This document shows, in pieces, positions 1-9,056 of a stretch of DNA of 64,000 bases. The notes under the pieces are model-generated. The model searched no databases, was not told the origin of the DNA, and was given only the letters and a program-made list of their open reading frames with translations. Where the stretch lies: the NCBI RefSeq assembly GCF_003050785.1, contig NZ_QAOH01000004.1, positions 124,001 through 188,000 on the forward strand. The letters run 5' to 3'. The position numbers and the translations under genes are program-made. The stretch is from Celeribacter persicus (GTDB lineage: Bacteria > Pseudomonadota > Alphaproteobacteria > Rhodobacterales > Rhodobacteraceae). The stretch's first letter is position 1, and each line of letters begins with the position of its first letter.

Positions 1-42
1 AAAAGCATCCGCCAACATGGTTACCAAAAGGTTAATTCTCCC

Positions 43-1491
43 ATGTCCGATCCCCAGTCCGCCGCCAAACCTGTCGTTACCCGCATCGCCCCCTCGCCCA
101 CCGGCGACATGCATATCGGCACCGCCCGGACGGCGCTGTTCTCATGGCTCTATGCCCGTGGACGTGGCGGCAAGTTCCTCCTGCGGATCGAGGACACGGA
201 CCGGGTGCGCTCAACGGAAAGCGCGACGAAGGGTATTCTCGAAGGCATGGCGTGGCTCGGGCTCGATTACGATGGCGAGGCAGTGAGCCAGTTCGAACGC
301 GCGGAGCGGCATGCCGAAGTGGCCCGCGAGATGCTTGCGGCGGGCAAGGCCTATAAATGCTTCTCCACGCAGGAGGAAATCGAAGCCTTCCGTGAAGAGG
401 CCCGCGCCAGGAAGGAAAGCACACTGTTCCGCTCGCCCTGGCGCGATGCGGACCCGTCCACTTACCCGGACGCCCCCTACGTGATCCGGATGAAAGCCCC
501 GCGCGAGGGCGTCACCGTGGTGAAAGACCGGGTGCAGGGCGACGTGACCTTTAAAAACGACCAACTCGACGACATGATCCTGTTACGTTCGGATGGGACA
601 CCGACTTACATGCTGGCTGTGGTGGTGGACGATCAGGATATGGGCGTGACCCATGTGATCCGCGGGGACGATCACCTCGCCAATGCCGCGCGTCAGATGA
701 TGATCTACGAGGCGATGGGATGGCCGATACCGATCTACGCCCATATCCCGCTGATTTTCGGGCCGGACGGCAAGAAAATGTCGAAACGTCACGGCGCGGT
801 CGGTGTGAAGGAATATCAGGCCATGGGCTATCCGGCGGCAGGCATGCGCAACTATCTCGCGCGGCTCGGCTGGTCGCATGGCGATGACGAATTCTTCACC
901 GACGAGCAGGCAAAAGCCTGGTTCGACCTCGATGGAATCAACAAGGCCCCGGCACGGTTCGACACCAAGAAACTCGAAAATATCTGCGGTCAGCATATCG
1001 CGATCATGGCGGATGCTGAAATCTTGAGCGAAATCGACGGGTACCTTGAGGCGGCGGGTGAACCCGCCCTGTCTTCACAGCAAAAAGAGCGGCTGGGCGC
1101 GGCGCTCGAAAGCGTCAAGGGGGCGAGCAAGACCTACCCGCAACTTCTTGAAAAAGCACGATTTGCATTGGTGTCCCGCCCAGTGGACATGGATGAAAAA
1201 GCACAAAAACAACTGGGGTCTGTATCCAACGGTATACTGGAAGAATTGACGCCGCACCTGCAAAGTGCTAGCTGGGAGCGCGACGCATTGGAGGAGGCCG
1301 TCGGTCGTGTAATGGAAGCCATGGAGATCGGGTTCGGCAAGGTTGCCGGTCCCTTGAGATCCGCTCTTGCAGGCCGCGCAGTCACTCCGAGTGTGCTCGA
1401 CATGATGCTGGTGCTTGGGCGCGAGGAAAGCCTTGCCCGGATCGGCGATTTCATGGCGCTCAGCGCAGAGGCGGCGTCGAAAGAGGAGTGA
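43..1491 (+). CDS. gltX: Glutamate--tRNA ligase
   Basis: Class I aminoacyl-tRNA synthetase that charges tRNA with glutamate in the cytoplasm. The HIGH-type motif appears as HIGT at residues 24-27, preceded by the family's IAPSPTG signature. The KMSKR motif lies at about residues 245-249 (GKKMSKRHG). The 482-residue length fits the bacterial enzyme. The ATG at 43 has an AAGG-type site about ten bases upstream; an earlier ATG at 17 is in another frame. gltA follows on the same strand after 250 bases, an order often seen in alphaproteobacteria. Some alphaproteobacteria have a second, tRNA-Gln-charging copy, so discriminating versus non-discriminating specificity cannot be decided here. Confidence 0.97.
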   Translation: MSDPQSAAKPVVTRIAPSPTGDMHIGTARTALFSWLYARGRGGKFLLRIEDTDRVRSTESATKGILEGMAWLGLDYDGEAVSQFERAERHAEVAREMLAAGKAYKCFSTQEEIEAFREEARARKESTLFRSPWRDADPSTYPDAPYVIRMKAPREGVTVVKDRVQGDVTFKNDQLDDMILLRSDGTPTYMLAVVVDDQDMGVTHVIRGDDHLANAARQMMIYEAMGWPIPIYAHIPLIFGPDGKKMSKRHGAVGVKEYQAMGYPAAGMRNYLARLGWSHGDDEFFTDEQAKAWFDLDGINKAPARFDTKKLENICGQHIAIMADAEILSEIDGYLEAAGEPALSSQQKERLGAALESVKGASKTYPQLLEKARFALVSRPVDMDEKAQKQLGSVSNGILEELTPHLQSASWERDALEEAVGRVMEAMEIGFGKVAGPLRSALAGRAVTPSVLDMMLVLGREESLARIGDFMALSAEAASKEE

Positions 1492-1529
1492 CCGGGGCGT
1501 TTCAGAGACGGTCACGCGCGAAATTCAGA

Positions 1530-1594
1530 CCGGAACACCCGTTCCGGCCAGGGTCCTGTTCCCACGGCTGCGCCTTTAACGCTCCGGGAACAGG
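1530..1594 (+). promoter_or_regulatory. Hairpin-rich leader upstream of gltA
   Basis: The 250-base gap between gltX and gltA contains a perfect 7-bp hairpin (1530-1536 with 1541-1547, loop ACCC) and a 9-bp one (CCTGTTCCC at 1555-1563 with GGGAACAGG at 1586-1594). No T-run follows either, so they do not look like simple terminators. They could be part of a structured gltA 5' leader or a factor binding site. No known riboswitch class was recognised. Confidence 0.35.
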
Positions 1595-1741
1595 GTCAGA
1601 ATTGGTTCCTCCCGGCACTCGGGACGGGGCAAAGCCAAGACGGTGTCCGGGATCCGCCCGGGCGTCCGCGTGACCACCAGCGGATCTTCCGCCGCCTGCA
1701 AAAGCAGTGCGGGGAACGAACCGCCAACCGAAGGAACGACC

Positions 1742-3040
1742 ATGGCAGACACTCAGAAGACTGCGACCCTGACGCTCGACGGAAACACTTACGAGCTTCC
1801 CGTCCTTTCCCCCACCGAAGGACCCGACGTCATCGACATCCGCAAGCTCTACGGCCAGGCTGATGTGTTCACCTTTGACCCGGGCTTCACCTCCACCGCC
1901 GCTTGCGAAAGCTCGATCACCTTTATCGACGGCGAAGAAGGCGTGTTGCTGCACCGCGGTTACACCATCGCCGATCTGGCCGAAAAATCCCACTTCCTCG
2001 AAGTCTGCTTCCTGCTCCTTTACGGGGAACTGCCGACCGCGGCCCAGATGGAGAAATTCGAAAGCATTGTGACGCGCCACACCATGGTGCATGAGCAGAT
2101 GCTCAAATTCTTCTCCGGTTTCCGTCGTGACGCCCACCCGATGGCGATCATGGTCGGTGTGGTCGGCGCCATGTCCGCCTTCTACCACGACTCCATCGAC
2201 ATCGCCGACGCACATCAGCGCGAAGTGGCCACCATCCGCCTGATCGCGAAAATGCCGACCATCGCCGCGATGGCCTATAAATACACCATCGGCCAGCCCT
2301 TCGTGTATCCGCGCAACGATCTCGATTACGCCTCGAATTTCCTGCACATGTGCTTCTCCGTTCCGGCCGAGAACTATGAGGTCAACCCGATCCTGTCGCG
2401 TGCCATGGATCGCATCTTCACGCTGCATGCCGACCACGAACAGAACGCCTCGACCTCGACCGTGCGTCTGGCGTCCTCTTCGGGCGCCAACCCGTTTGCC
2501 TGTATCGCTGCCGGGATCGCCTGTCTCTGGGGGCCGGCGCACGGTGGCGCCAACCAGGCCTGCCTCGAAATGCTGCGCGAGATCGGCACCGTGGACCGCA
2601 TCCCGGAATATATCGCCCGCGCCAAGGACAAGAACGATCCGTTCCGCCTGATGGGCTTCGGTCACCGCGTCTACAAGAACTTCGACCCGCGCGCGACCGT
2701 GATGAAACAGTCCGCCGACGAGGTTCTGGAACTGCTGGGCATCGAAAACAACCCGACACTTCAGGTGGCCAAGGAGCTTGAGAAACAAGCCCTGCAAGAC
2801 CCGTATTTCGCCGAGAAGAAACTCTTCCCGAACGTCGATTTCTACTCCGGCATCATTCTCGAAGCGATGGGCTTCCCGACCGCGATGTTCACCCCGATCT
2901 TTGCGCTATCACGCACCATCGGCTGGATTTCCCAGTGGAAAGAACAGATCGAAGATCCGGGCATGAAAATCGGTCGTCCGCGTCAGCTCTACACCGGTCA
3001 CGCCCAACGTCCCTATGTGAACGTCGAAGACCGCGGCTGA
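1742..3040 (+). CDS. gltA: Citrate synthase
   Basis: Condenses acetyl-CoA and oxaloacetate to citrate, the entry step of the TCA cycle. The 432-residue protein is a hexameric (type II) citrate synthase by sequence. It has the conserved [14 protein letters not shown] segment with an active-site histidine and the C-terminal RPRQLYTG region. The ATG at 1742 has GAAGGAACGA just upstream. A longer in-frame reading back to 1643 adds a segment unlike the family and lacks a binding site. The gene ends in a strong terminator. The pathway links to the aconitase pair at the right end of the window. Confidence 0.97.
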   Translation: MADTQKTATLTLDGNTYELPVLSPTEGPDVIDIRKLYGQADVFTFDPGFTSTAACESSITFIDGEEGVLLHRGYTIADLAEKSHFLEVCFLLLYGELPTAAQMEKFESIVTRHTMVHEQMLKFFSGFRRDAHPMAIMVGVVGAMSAFYHDSIDIADAHQREVATIRLIAKMPTIAAMAYKYTIGQPFVYPRNDLDYASNFLHMCFSVPAENYEVNPILSRAMDRIFTLHADHEQNASTSTVRLASSSGANPFACIAAGIACLWGPAHGGANQACLEMLREIGTVDRIPEYIARAKDKNDPFRLMGFGHRVYKNFDPRATVMKQSADEVLELLGIENNPTLQVAKELEKQALQDPYFAEKKLFPNVDFYSGIILEAMGFPTAMFTPIFALSRTIGWISQWKEQIEDPGMKIGRPRQLYTGHAQRPYVNVEDRG

Positions 3041-3062
3041 TTTCACACAGCGCCCGAAATTG

Positions 3063-3092
3063 AAAACCCGTCGGAAACGGCGGGTTTTTCTT
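3063..3092 (+). terminator. Rho-independent terminator after gltA
   Basis: An inverted repeat (AAACCCGTCG / CGGCGGGTTT, loop GAAA) is followed by a T-rich run and lies 22 bases past the gltA stop. Confidence 0.85.
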
Positions 3093-3117
3093 TAAGTATT
3101 TATGCCATCAGAAAGCC

Positions 3118-3567
3118 TCATGACGGCGACATGCGGCGACTGAGCCGCATCCCGTCACGCATGTTGAGGCCCAAAAGCGCGATATTGGTGGCCCCGGCGA
3201 TCAGTTCGATGGATTGGATCGCATAATAGACCGGCCCGCCCTGCCCCTGCATCGCCAGCGGCACGAGAAGGAGCGCCGAGGGCACGAGAAACACCAGACC
3301 GTTGAAGGCGATGATCTTCATCCGTTTCCGTTTCGCGGCGATCAGAGGTCCGCGCATGCGTTGGCCGAGGCGGTTGCCGGAAAGCCCGGCAAGGATCAAC
3401 ATCGGTATGAGCGCAAGAAGTCCCCAGGCGATGGTGAGTTTGGCCATGGCAATCACGTATTTGTCGCCCATGATCAGGGTGACGACCGTGGCGCTCCAGT
3501 TTACGAGTACGATCAGAAGGCCCGTCGCGCCAAAGAGCGCATGAAGTTTCGGCAGGAAAGTCGGCAT
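3118..3567 (-). CDS. Small four-TM membrane protein, likely MarR target
   Basis: A 149-residue inner-membrane protein of unknown function. Four hydrophobic segments are visible at roughly residues 10-32, 38-60, 84-104 and 113-134, with a basic loop (AAKRKRMK) between the second and third. The ATG at 3567 has GGAG upstream on its own strand; a longer reading from 3669 would run through the operators and into the divergent gene. It is transcribed divergently from a MarR regulator, and two identical palindromes lie between them, so it is probably the regulated partner. No family name is recognised with confidence. Confidence 0.75.
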   Translation of the reverse strand: MPTFLPKLHALFGATGLLIVLVNWSATVVTLIMGDKYVIAMAKLTIAWGLLALIPMLILAGLSGNRLGQRMRGPLIAAKRKRMKIIAFNGLVFLVPSALLLVPLAMQGQGGPVYYAIQSIELIAGATNIALLGLNMRDGMRLSRRMSPS

Positions 3568-3584
3568 GGTGAGTCTCCAATTAG

Positions 3585-3618
3585 ATAGCTTGCTATTTAA
3601 TATTGCATAGCTTGCTAT
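3585..3618. promoter_or_regulatory. Tandem MarR operators
   Basis: ATAGCTTGCTAT, a palindrome with 5-bp arms and a 2-base centre, occurs twice at 3585-3596 and 3607-3618. The 22-base spacing is about two helical turns, so two dimers would sit on the same DNA face. The sites fill the divergent gap between the membrane-protein gene and the MarR gene, a typical autoregulatory arrangement. Confidence 0.75.
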
Positions 3619-3637
3619 ATTGTGAAAAACAACCCTC

Positions 3638-4090
3638 ATGCCAGAGACAGACAAACAGAAAGATTTCACCCGCAGCCGCTCAGAGGGCTATCAGGTCAAC
3701 CTGATGGCCCGGCTTTTCGCTCACGCCCTTCAGGCCCGCATCAAGCCTCTGGGGCTGTCGACCGGCACGTTTCCCGTCCTTCTGGCGCTTTGGGAGCGGG
3801 AAGGGCAGACCCAGCGTGAACTGGTGACGGAACTGGGTGTCGAGCAGGCAACCATGGCCAATACCCTGTCCCGGATGGAGCGCGACGGGCTGATCACCCG
3901 GCGCGCTCATGAGGCGGATGCACGGGTGCAGACGGTGTGGCTCACGGAGTGCGCGAAGGGGCTGGAACAGGCGGCGACGGAGGCTGCGTCAGAAGTCAAC
4001 GACCGGGCCATGGCCGGGCTCAGTGACGAAGAGCGCCACGCTTTCGCGGCGCTCCTGTCGAAAGTCATTGGCAATCTGTCGGAGACGTGA
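3638..4090 (+). CDS. MarR family transcriptional regulator
   Basis: A 150-residue winged-helix repressor. The DNA-binding core spans about residues 45-100, with the recognition-helix stretch TELGVEQATMANTLSRMERDGLI followed by the wing (TRRAHEADARVQTVWLT). MarR proteins bind short palindromes as dimers and are released by small phenolic or oxidising ligands. Two copies of a matching palindrome lie just upstream, so it likely represses itself and the divergent membrane protein. The ligand cannot be read from the sequence. Confidence 0.92.
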   Translation: MPETDKQKDFTRSRSEGYQVNLMARLFAHALQARIKPLGLSTGTFPVLLALWEREGQTQRELVTELGVEQATMANTLSRMERDGLITRRAHEADARVQTVWLTECAKGLEQAATEAASEVNDRAMAGLSDEERHAFAALLSKVIGNLSET

Positions 4091-4093
4091 GGC

Positions 4094-4870
4094 TCAACGC
4101 CCCTCGTATTTGGGCTTGCGCTTCTCAAGGAAGGCCAGCACGCCTTCCTTGAAATCCCGCGTCTGGCCGCAATGGTTTTGCAGCTTCGCCTCAAGCGCCA
4201 GTTGTTGTTCCAGCGTGTTGTCATAAGAAGCATGCATGGCCTCTTTGATATGGCGATAGGCGACCGTCGGTCCCTTGGCGAGGGTGGCCGCGCGGGCCTG
4301 CCAATGCGCCGCAAAATCCGCATCCGGCACCGCCTCGTAGATCATGCCCCAGCGCTCGGCCTGAGAAGCCGTGATCTCATCGGCGAAAAGTGCCGATCCT
4401 ATGGCGCGGGCCATGCCGATCACGCGCGGCAGGATATAGGTCCCGCCCGCGTCCGGCATCAACCCGATGCGCGAAAACGCCTGAAGGAAGATCGCCGATT
4501 GCGTGGCGATGACCACGTCGCAGGCCAGCGCCAGAGAAGCCCCCGCCCCGGCAGCCACCCCATTCACGGCGGCAATCACCGGCACCGGGCAATCGTGGAT
4601 CGCGTGCAGCATCGGTTCGTATTCGTCGCGCAGCGTGCGTTCGAGATCGGCAGTCGCCGCATCCACCCCGTCGCCCAGATCCTGCCCGGAGCAAAAGGCA
4701 TTGCCCTCGCCCGTGAGCACGATGACCCGCGCAGACCGCCCTGCGTCGCGCACCGCATGGGTGATCTCCGCGCGCATCTGTGTGTTGAGTGCATTCTTCA
4801 CCGCCGGACGATTGAGCGTCACGGTCGCGATGTCATTCTCCAACGTGAAGCGGATGGTCTCGTAGTGCAT
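4094..4870 (-). CDS. Enoyl-CoA hydratase/isomerase family (PaaG-like)
   Basis: A 258-residue crotonase-fold enzyme acting on acyl-CoA thioesters. The CoA/oxyanion segment is GEGNAFCSGQDLGDG, and the second conserved block is AAVNGVAAGAGASLALACDVVIA. The LMPDAGGTYILPRVIG stretch resembles PaaG, the ring-epoxide isomerase of phenylacetate degradation. No other paa gene is nearby, so the substrate is open and PaaG is only the closest label. It converges on the MarR gene with a 3-base gap and has GGGAGAGA upstream of its ATG. Confidence 0.85.
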   Translation of the reverse strand: MHYETIRFTLENDIATVTLNRPAVKNALNTQMRAEITHAVRDAGRSARVIVLTGEGNAFCSGQDLGDGVDAATADLERTLRDEYEPMLHAIHDCPVPVIAAVNGVAAGAGASLALACDVVIATQSAIFLQAFSRIGLMPDAGGTYILPRVIGMARAIGSALFADEITASQAERWGMIYEAVPDADFAAHWQARAATLAKGPTVAYRHIKEAMHASYDNTLEQQLALEAKLQNHCGQTRDFKEGVLAFLEKRKPKYEGR

Positions 4871-4950
4871 GCGCGTCTCTCTCCCTGTTTCAGCTCAAGA
4901 TAAGGGCTTGGCGAGCAAAAGGAAGAGAGACGCTCCGTCAAATGTACCGC

Positions 4951-5520
4951 CTACAGCCCGTGAAGAACCGAAGCGCGTTCCGGCACCTCCGGGTTGGCGC
5001 TGCGCCGCCGGATTACCTCGCGGATCACCGCCTGCGCCGTGACGTCGGGACGGGTTTCAAGACGGATGTAACACGAGCCGTCCCGGTTGCGTTCCAGAAG
5101 CCCGTCTTCGATGAGCGAGCGCCGAATTTGCGCCGGATCGCGAAACACGGTCATGCTGTCGAACAGCTCCGAAATCGTGCGTTCCGTAAATTCCCTGCGT
5201 GGCGGCACCTGCGCCCAAAGCGCCCAGAGGCAATGTTGACGCACCTTGCGTTTGGTGGACCAGCTTTCGAGCAGACCTTCGGACGTAAACCGCGCTAAAG
5301 CACGGGACACCGCACGTCCTTCGACGGGCTCGACCGGACTGGCCCCAGTTTGGGTCGCCTTGAGATGCTGGAAATTGCGATAGCCACCGGCGCGCGCGAT
5401 GGCGTTCAGCAAAGTCTGATGGCCCGGAGGACACTGGGCGGCGTCATCGAGATCGGATTTCAGCGCCCGCGCAAAGGCGGACACGTCGGGAATGGTAAGA
5501 GAAAGGGCCTCACGGGTCAT
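4951..5520 (-). CDS. DUF2087 domain protein
   Basis: A 189-residue protein of unknown biochemical role. Its C-terminal half (about residues 90-160) matches DUF2087, a winged-helix-like module with the FTERTISELFDS and RRSLIEDGLLERNRDG blocks; DUF2087 is often fused to regulators. The N-terminal half contains a GHQTLLNAIARAGGYRNFQHL segment seen in other alphaproteobacterial proteins of this type. GGAGAATACCG lies just upstream of the ATG. It reads in the same direction as the ccm genes but is separated from them by a terminator. A regulatory role is inference. Confidence 0.75.
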   Translation of the reverse strand: MTREALSLTIPDVSAFARALKSDLDDAAQCPPGHQTLLNAIARAGGYRNFQHLKATQTGASPVEPVEGRAVSRALARFTSEGLLESWSTKRKVRQHCLWALWAQVPPRREFTERTISELFDSMTVFRDPAQIRRSLIEDGLLERNRDGSCYIRLETRPDVTAQAVIREVIRRRSANPEVPERASVLHGL

Positions 5521-5680
5521 CGGTATTCTCCGTTGATCGCGTCAGATGTCGTGCGGGGAGCTGCCCTTGGCCCACGCTCAAGACGCGCGGAAAACCGGAA
5601 GGTGAGAGAGCGACAGGTTCAGCTTACCCAAATGGGCGGCAGCGACTCGGTGAACTGCGGACCATATCGCAGATATACAA

Positions 5681-5712
5681 AACCCCACCGCTTTTTGTCC
5701 AGCGGCGGGGTT
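5681..5712 (-). terminator. Terminator downstream of ccmH
   Basis: Read leftwards, a 12-bp stem with one mismatch (5701-5712 with 5681-5692) and an 8-base loop ends in GGGGTTTTG. It lies 27 bases beyond the ccmH stop and would end the ccm transcript before the DUF2087 gene. Confidence 0.75.
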
Positions 5713-5738
5713 CCCGAGTATTTCGCCCAAGAAGAAGC

Positions 5739-6188
5739 TCAGTCCTGCATCAGATTTTCAAGCCGGGTCTTTTCCTCGTCGGTCAGGTCGGCGATCTCAC
5801 TTTCCTGACCGCGGCGGCGGATAAAGGTGATGCCGATGCCGAGCGCAAGAATCAGCATAACCGGCCCGGCGATCCAGAGCACCTTGTTGGCGCCGTTCAT
5901 CGTCGGTTTCAAAAGGACGAACTCACCGTAGCGGTCGACCACATAGTCCACCACCTCGTCATTCGTGTCCCCTGCGACAAGGCGTTCGCGCACCAGAAGC
6001 CGAAGGTCTTTCGCCAGCGTCGCGTTCGATTCGTCGATGTTCTCGTTACGGCAGACAAGGCAGCGCAAGCCTTGGGAAATGTCGCGCGCACGCGCTTCCA
6101 TCGCCGGATCGGGCAGCACCTCGTCGGGCTGCACGGCGAAGAGTGGCGTGGCAGTCAGGAGTGCAAGGGCAAAGAGAAGACGTTTCAT
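5739..6188 (-). CDS. ccmH: Cytochrome c maturation protein CcmH
   Basis: Periplasm-facing thiol protein that reduces apocytochrome c before haem attachment. The 149-residue protein has a signal peptide (residues 1-18), the diagnostic redox motif LRCLVCRNENIDESNA (LRCxxC) at about residues 41-56, and a C-terminal membrane segment at about 103-123. The short length is the CcmH/CycL form without the TPR extension (CcmI). Its ATG overlaps the ccmF stop by four bases (ATGA), so the two are translationally coupled. The client cytochromes in this window include SoxA, SoxX and SoxD. Confidence 0.96.
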   Translation of the reverse strand: MKRLLFALALLTATPLFAVQPDEVLPDPAMEARARDISQGLRCLVCRNENIDESNATLAKDLRLLVRERLVAGDTNDEVVDYVVDRYGEFVLLKPTMNGANKVLWIAGPVMLILALGIGITFIRRRGQESEIADLTDEEKTRLENLMQD

Positions 6189-8155
6189 TCGGCAGGCACT
6201 CCTTTCGGGGCGGCGTGCGTTTTGCGCGCACCGGCGGCAACGCGGTAGCGACGGTCCGACAGCGAGAGCAGGCCCCCGAAAGCCATGATGATCGTCCCGC
6301 CCCAGATCCAGTTCGCCAGAGGCTTGATATAGGTGCGCACCGCCCAGCCTCCGTTCGACTGGATGTCGCCGATCACAAGGTAAACGTCACGCAGAAAGCC
6401 ATTGTCGATCCCCGCCTCGGTCGTCGGCATCTGCGCCACCGGGTAGCTCCGTTTTTCGGGATGCAGCGTGGCGACTTTCCTGTCGCCCTCGAACACGCCC
6501 ATGGTCGCCATGGTAGTGATGTAGTTCGGCCCCTGCCCGCGCTCGACCTTCTCAAGCGCGATGGTATAGCCCGCCACCTCGAAAGTTTCACCGACCTGCA
6601 CGACGCGGATATCTTCCACCGTCCAGGCGGTGAGCCCGGCGATCCCGGCCATGGTGATGCCAAGCCCGCCATGGGCCAGCAAACGGCCCCAATCGGCACG
6701 CGGCAAACGGATCAGGCGGCCAAGGTTCACGCTCTTGCCGGTGCGCAACAAAAGGTCCTGCACTGCCCCCGCCACAAGCCATGTGCCGAGGGCCAGACCG
6801 ATGGGCCCGAGCAGCGTTTTCTCGGTCTGGATCGACCAGATCAGGCCAAGGACCGCGAAGGCAAGGATCATCGAGGGGATGAGTTTTTTCACCGTCGCCC
6901 CCATGCGCGCGCGCTTCCACGGCATGATCGCCCCGATGGGCAGCATGATCGCCAGCGCCACGAAGAAAGGCGTGAAAGCGGCATTGAAGAACGGCGCACC
7001 GACGGAAAGTTTGCGGCCCCAGAAGGCTTCGGCGATGAGCGGCCAGATCGTACCAATGAAGACGACGAAGGAGGACACCGCAAGAAGGATGTTGTTGATC
7101 ACCAGAGCACTTTCACGGGACACAAGCGAGAAGACCCCCTTGGCCTGCATCGCGTTGGCGCGAATGGTGAAGAGCGCCAGAGCGCCGCCCATGAAGATCG
7201 CGAGGATCAGCAGGATGAACACACCACGCTCCGGGTCGTTGGCGAAGGCATGGACGGAGGTGATGACCCCCGACCGCACGAGGAAAGTGCCGATAAGGGA
7301 GAATCCGAAGGCCATGATCGCCAATAGGATGGTCCAGCTTTTCAGCGTCTCGCGTTTTTCCACCACGATGGCGGAATGCAAAAGGGCTGCGGCAAAGAGC
7401 CATGGCATTAGGGAGGCGTTCTCCACCGGGTCCCAGAACCAGAACCCGCCCCAGCCAAGCTCATAGTAAGCCCACCACGATCCGAGACCGATGCCGATGG
7501 TCAGGAAGACCCACGCCGCGAGTGTCCACGGGCGCACCCAGCGCCCCCATGCGGCGTCGACCCGGCCTTCGAGCAGAGCGGCGACCGCGAAGGAAAAGGT
7601 CATCGAAAGACCAACGTAGCCGAGATAGAGGAAGGGCGGATGAAATGCGAGGCCGGGGTCCTGGAGAAGCGGATTGAGATCGTCGCCGTTCATCGGCGGC
7701 ATCGCCAGACGCAGGAACGGGTTCGAGGTGAAGAGGATGAAGGCGAGAAAAGCCACACCGATGGAGCCCTGCACCCCGATCACACGGGCGCGCAATGTGG
7801 CCGGAAGATTGCCGCCGAACAGTGCCGCAGCCCCACCGAACAGCGCAAGGATCAAGACCCACAGGAGCATCGAGCCCTCATGGTTCCCCCAGACGCCAGA
7901 GACCTTGTAGAGCATCGGCTTGAGCGTATGCGAGTTCTCGACCACCACCTTGAGGGAGAAATCAGAGGTCACAAAGGCATAGGTCAGCGCACCGAAGGAA
8001 AAGGCGATCAGCACGAGCTGGATCATCGCGGCGGGTTCGCCCACGGCCATCATCGCCCGATTGCGGATCTGTGCCCCCAGGAGCGGCAGGATCGTCTGTG
8101 CCAAAGCCACGAAAAAAGCCATGACGAGAGCAAAATGTCCGAGTTCTACGAGCAT
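6185..8155 (-). CDS. ccmF: Haem lyase CcmF
   Basis: Large integral membrane protein of the System I cytochrome c maturation machinery; it joins haem from CcmE to apocytochrome. The 656-residue product has many membrane helices and the haem-binding WWD domain, seen as GWGGFWFWDPVENASLMPW at about residues 225-245. The ATG at 8155 (MLVELGHFAL) has AAGGGAGGAG upstream; a longer frame to 8299 has a non-membrane, low-complexity extension. The ccmE gene normally close upstream is displaced by a muramidase/holin block. Confidence 0.96.
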   Translation of the reverse strand: MLVELGHFALVMAFFVALAQTILPLLGAQIRNRAMMAVGEPAAMIQLVLIAFSFGALTYAFVTSDFSLKVVVENSHTLKPMLYKVSGVWGNHEGSMLLWVLILALFGGAAALFGGNLPATLRARVIGVQGSIGVAFLAFILFTSNPFLRLAMPPMNGDDLNPLLQDPGLAFHPPFLYLGYVGLSMTFSFAVAALLEGRVDAAWGRWVRPWTLAAWVFLTIGIGLGSWWAYYELGWGGFWFWDPVENASLMPWLFAAALLHSAIVVEKRETLKSWTILLAIMAFGFSLIGTFLVRSGVITSVHAFANDPERGVFILLILAIFMGGALALFTIRANAMQAKGVFSLVSRESALVINNILLAVSSFVVFIGTIWPLIAEAFWGRKLSVGAPFFNAAFTPFFVALAIMLPIGAIMPWKRARMGATVKKLIPSMILAFAVLGLIWSIQTEKTLLGPIGLALGTWLVAGAVQDLLLRTGKSVNLGRLIRLPRADWGRLLAHGGLGITMAGIAGLTAWTVEDIRVVQVGETFEVAGYTIALEKVERGQGPNYITTMATMGVFEGDRKVATLHPEKRSYPVAQMPTTEAGIDNGFLRDVYLVIGDIQSNGGWAVRTYIKPLANWIWGGTIIMAFGGLLSLSDRRYRVAAGARKTHAAPKGVPAE

Positions 8156-8311
8156 GGGCTCCTCCCTTTTCTCCGGTTCTACCCGCTCTGAAGCCGCCCG
8201 CCAATGGGCTGCGCGCCCGTGTCGCAAGGAAATGATCCCGACACAAAGGCCCGGCACAAAGGAAAGGGGCTGCCCCAGCCCCTTTCCCTCTCTTCCCACC
8301 AGCTTTTGCCT

Positions 8312-8746
8312 TCAAAGGATCAAAAGCACCCCAAAAGAGACGATCACGGCTCCGATGACCGGCCAGAGAAACCTGAGCCCCGAGAGGCCGAACGTGCCCT
8401 GTATCACCGAAAAGTGAAGCACCGCACCGGAGATCAAGAGCGAGAGGAACAGGAACAGCGCTGCCACCTCGATCCCGAGGACCGGAGACCAAAACGGACC
8501 TTGCGCGATCTGCATTGCCCACCACCAGCCGGTCGTGAACCCCGATCCCGCCCAGCTCAAAGACATGCCCAGCGCCAGAGGCGTCGCCCGCACCTGCCAG
8601 AGCCAGAGGAAGGTCGCCGAGATCATCAGCGCCATGAGGGCGATGGCCCCGAAAGCCAACAAGAGCGCCTGAGAAACCCCGAGCAACAGAACGGCCAACA
8701 CAAGAGCGCCCAGCACGATGCCATAGAGTGTGAGAACCTGTTTCAT
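8312..8746 (-). CDS. Four-TM membrane protein of the lysis cassette
   Basis: A 144-residue, very hydrophobic protein with about four membrane spans (roughly residues 3-25, 30-50, 80-105 and 115-143) and no recognised domain. It is the last gene of a five-gene set in which every junction overlaps; its ATG (8746) overlaps the stop of the 43-residue gene by four bases. It therefore belongs to the muramidase/holin operon rather than to ccmF, which starts 157 bases further on. A role as antiholin, spanin-like factor or accessory channel is possible, but nothing in the sequence proves one. Confidence 0.7.
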   Translation of the reverse strand: MKQVLTLYGIVLGALVLAVLLLGVSQALLLAFGAIALMALMISATFLWLWQVRATPLALGMSLSWAGSGFTTGWWWAMQIAQGPFWSPVLGIEVAALFLFLSLLISGAVLHFSVIQGTFGLSGLRFLWPVIGAVIVSFGVLLIL

Positions 8747-8874
8747 TGCTTCAACATCTCCTTGACGACGGCATCGAGCGCGTCCGCCGCCTCGCGATTG
8801 CGTCTGAGCGCGGCGGTCAGGGCCTCGCCCAGCCAAAGCGCGCGTAGCACCGCCTTCACCTTGCGCCACAGCAT
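8743..8874 (-). CDS. 43-residue small protein of the lysis cassette
   Basis: A very short, basic, amphipathic protein (MLWRKVKAVL start, AADALDAVVKEMLKQ end) with no full membrane span. It overlaps the upstream gene by one base (TGATG) and the downstream gene by four, so it is probably translated by coupling. Its position in the cassette is the only clue to function. It could be read as part of a longer 90-residue frame, but that start falls inside the upstream gene without a binding site. Confidence 0.6.
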   Translation of the reverse strand: MLWRKVKAVLRALWLGEALTAALRRNREAADALDAVVKEMLKQ

Positions 8875-9056
8875 CACGCACCTCCCCGGGGCAGACGCTC
8901 CCGGATCATCGTGGTCATCTCGATCAGGACCTGCGTGTTCTTGTCGAGCACATGTCGCGTCGCCTGATCCTTTTGCAGATCGCGATAGAGGAGGAAAAAT
9001 ACCATGAGCACCCATGGCCCGTGTTCGGCCAGTGCCCCAACCAGAGCATCACTCAT
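8874..9056 (-). CDS. 60-residue membrane protein of the lysis cassette
   Basis: A small protein with one N-terminal membrane span (about residues 5-24, LVGALAEHGPWVLMVFFLLY) and a charged, probably helical tail (residues 25-60). The layout resembles bitopic accessory proteins of lysis modules. Its ATG overlaps the holin stop by eight bases and its stop overlaps the next start by one, so it is coupled to the holin. A longer frame reaching 9173 only adds an arginine-rich shadow of the holin gene. Confidence 0.65.
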   Translation of the reverse strand: MSDALVGALAEHGPWVLMVFFLLYRDLQKDQATRHVLDKNTQVLIEMTTMIRERLPRGGA

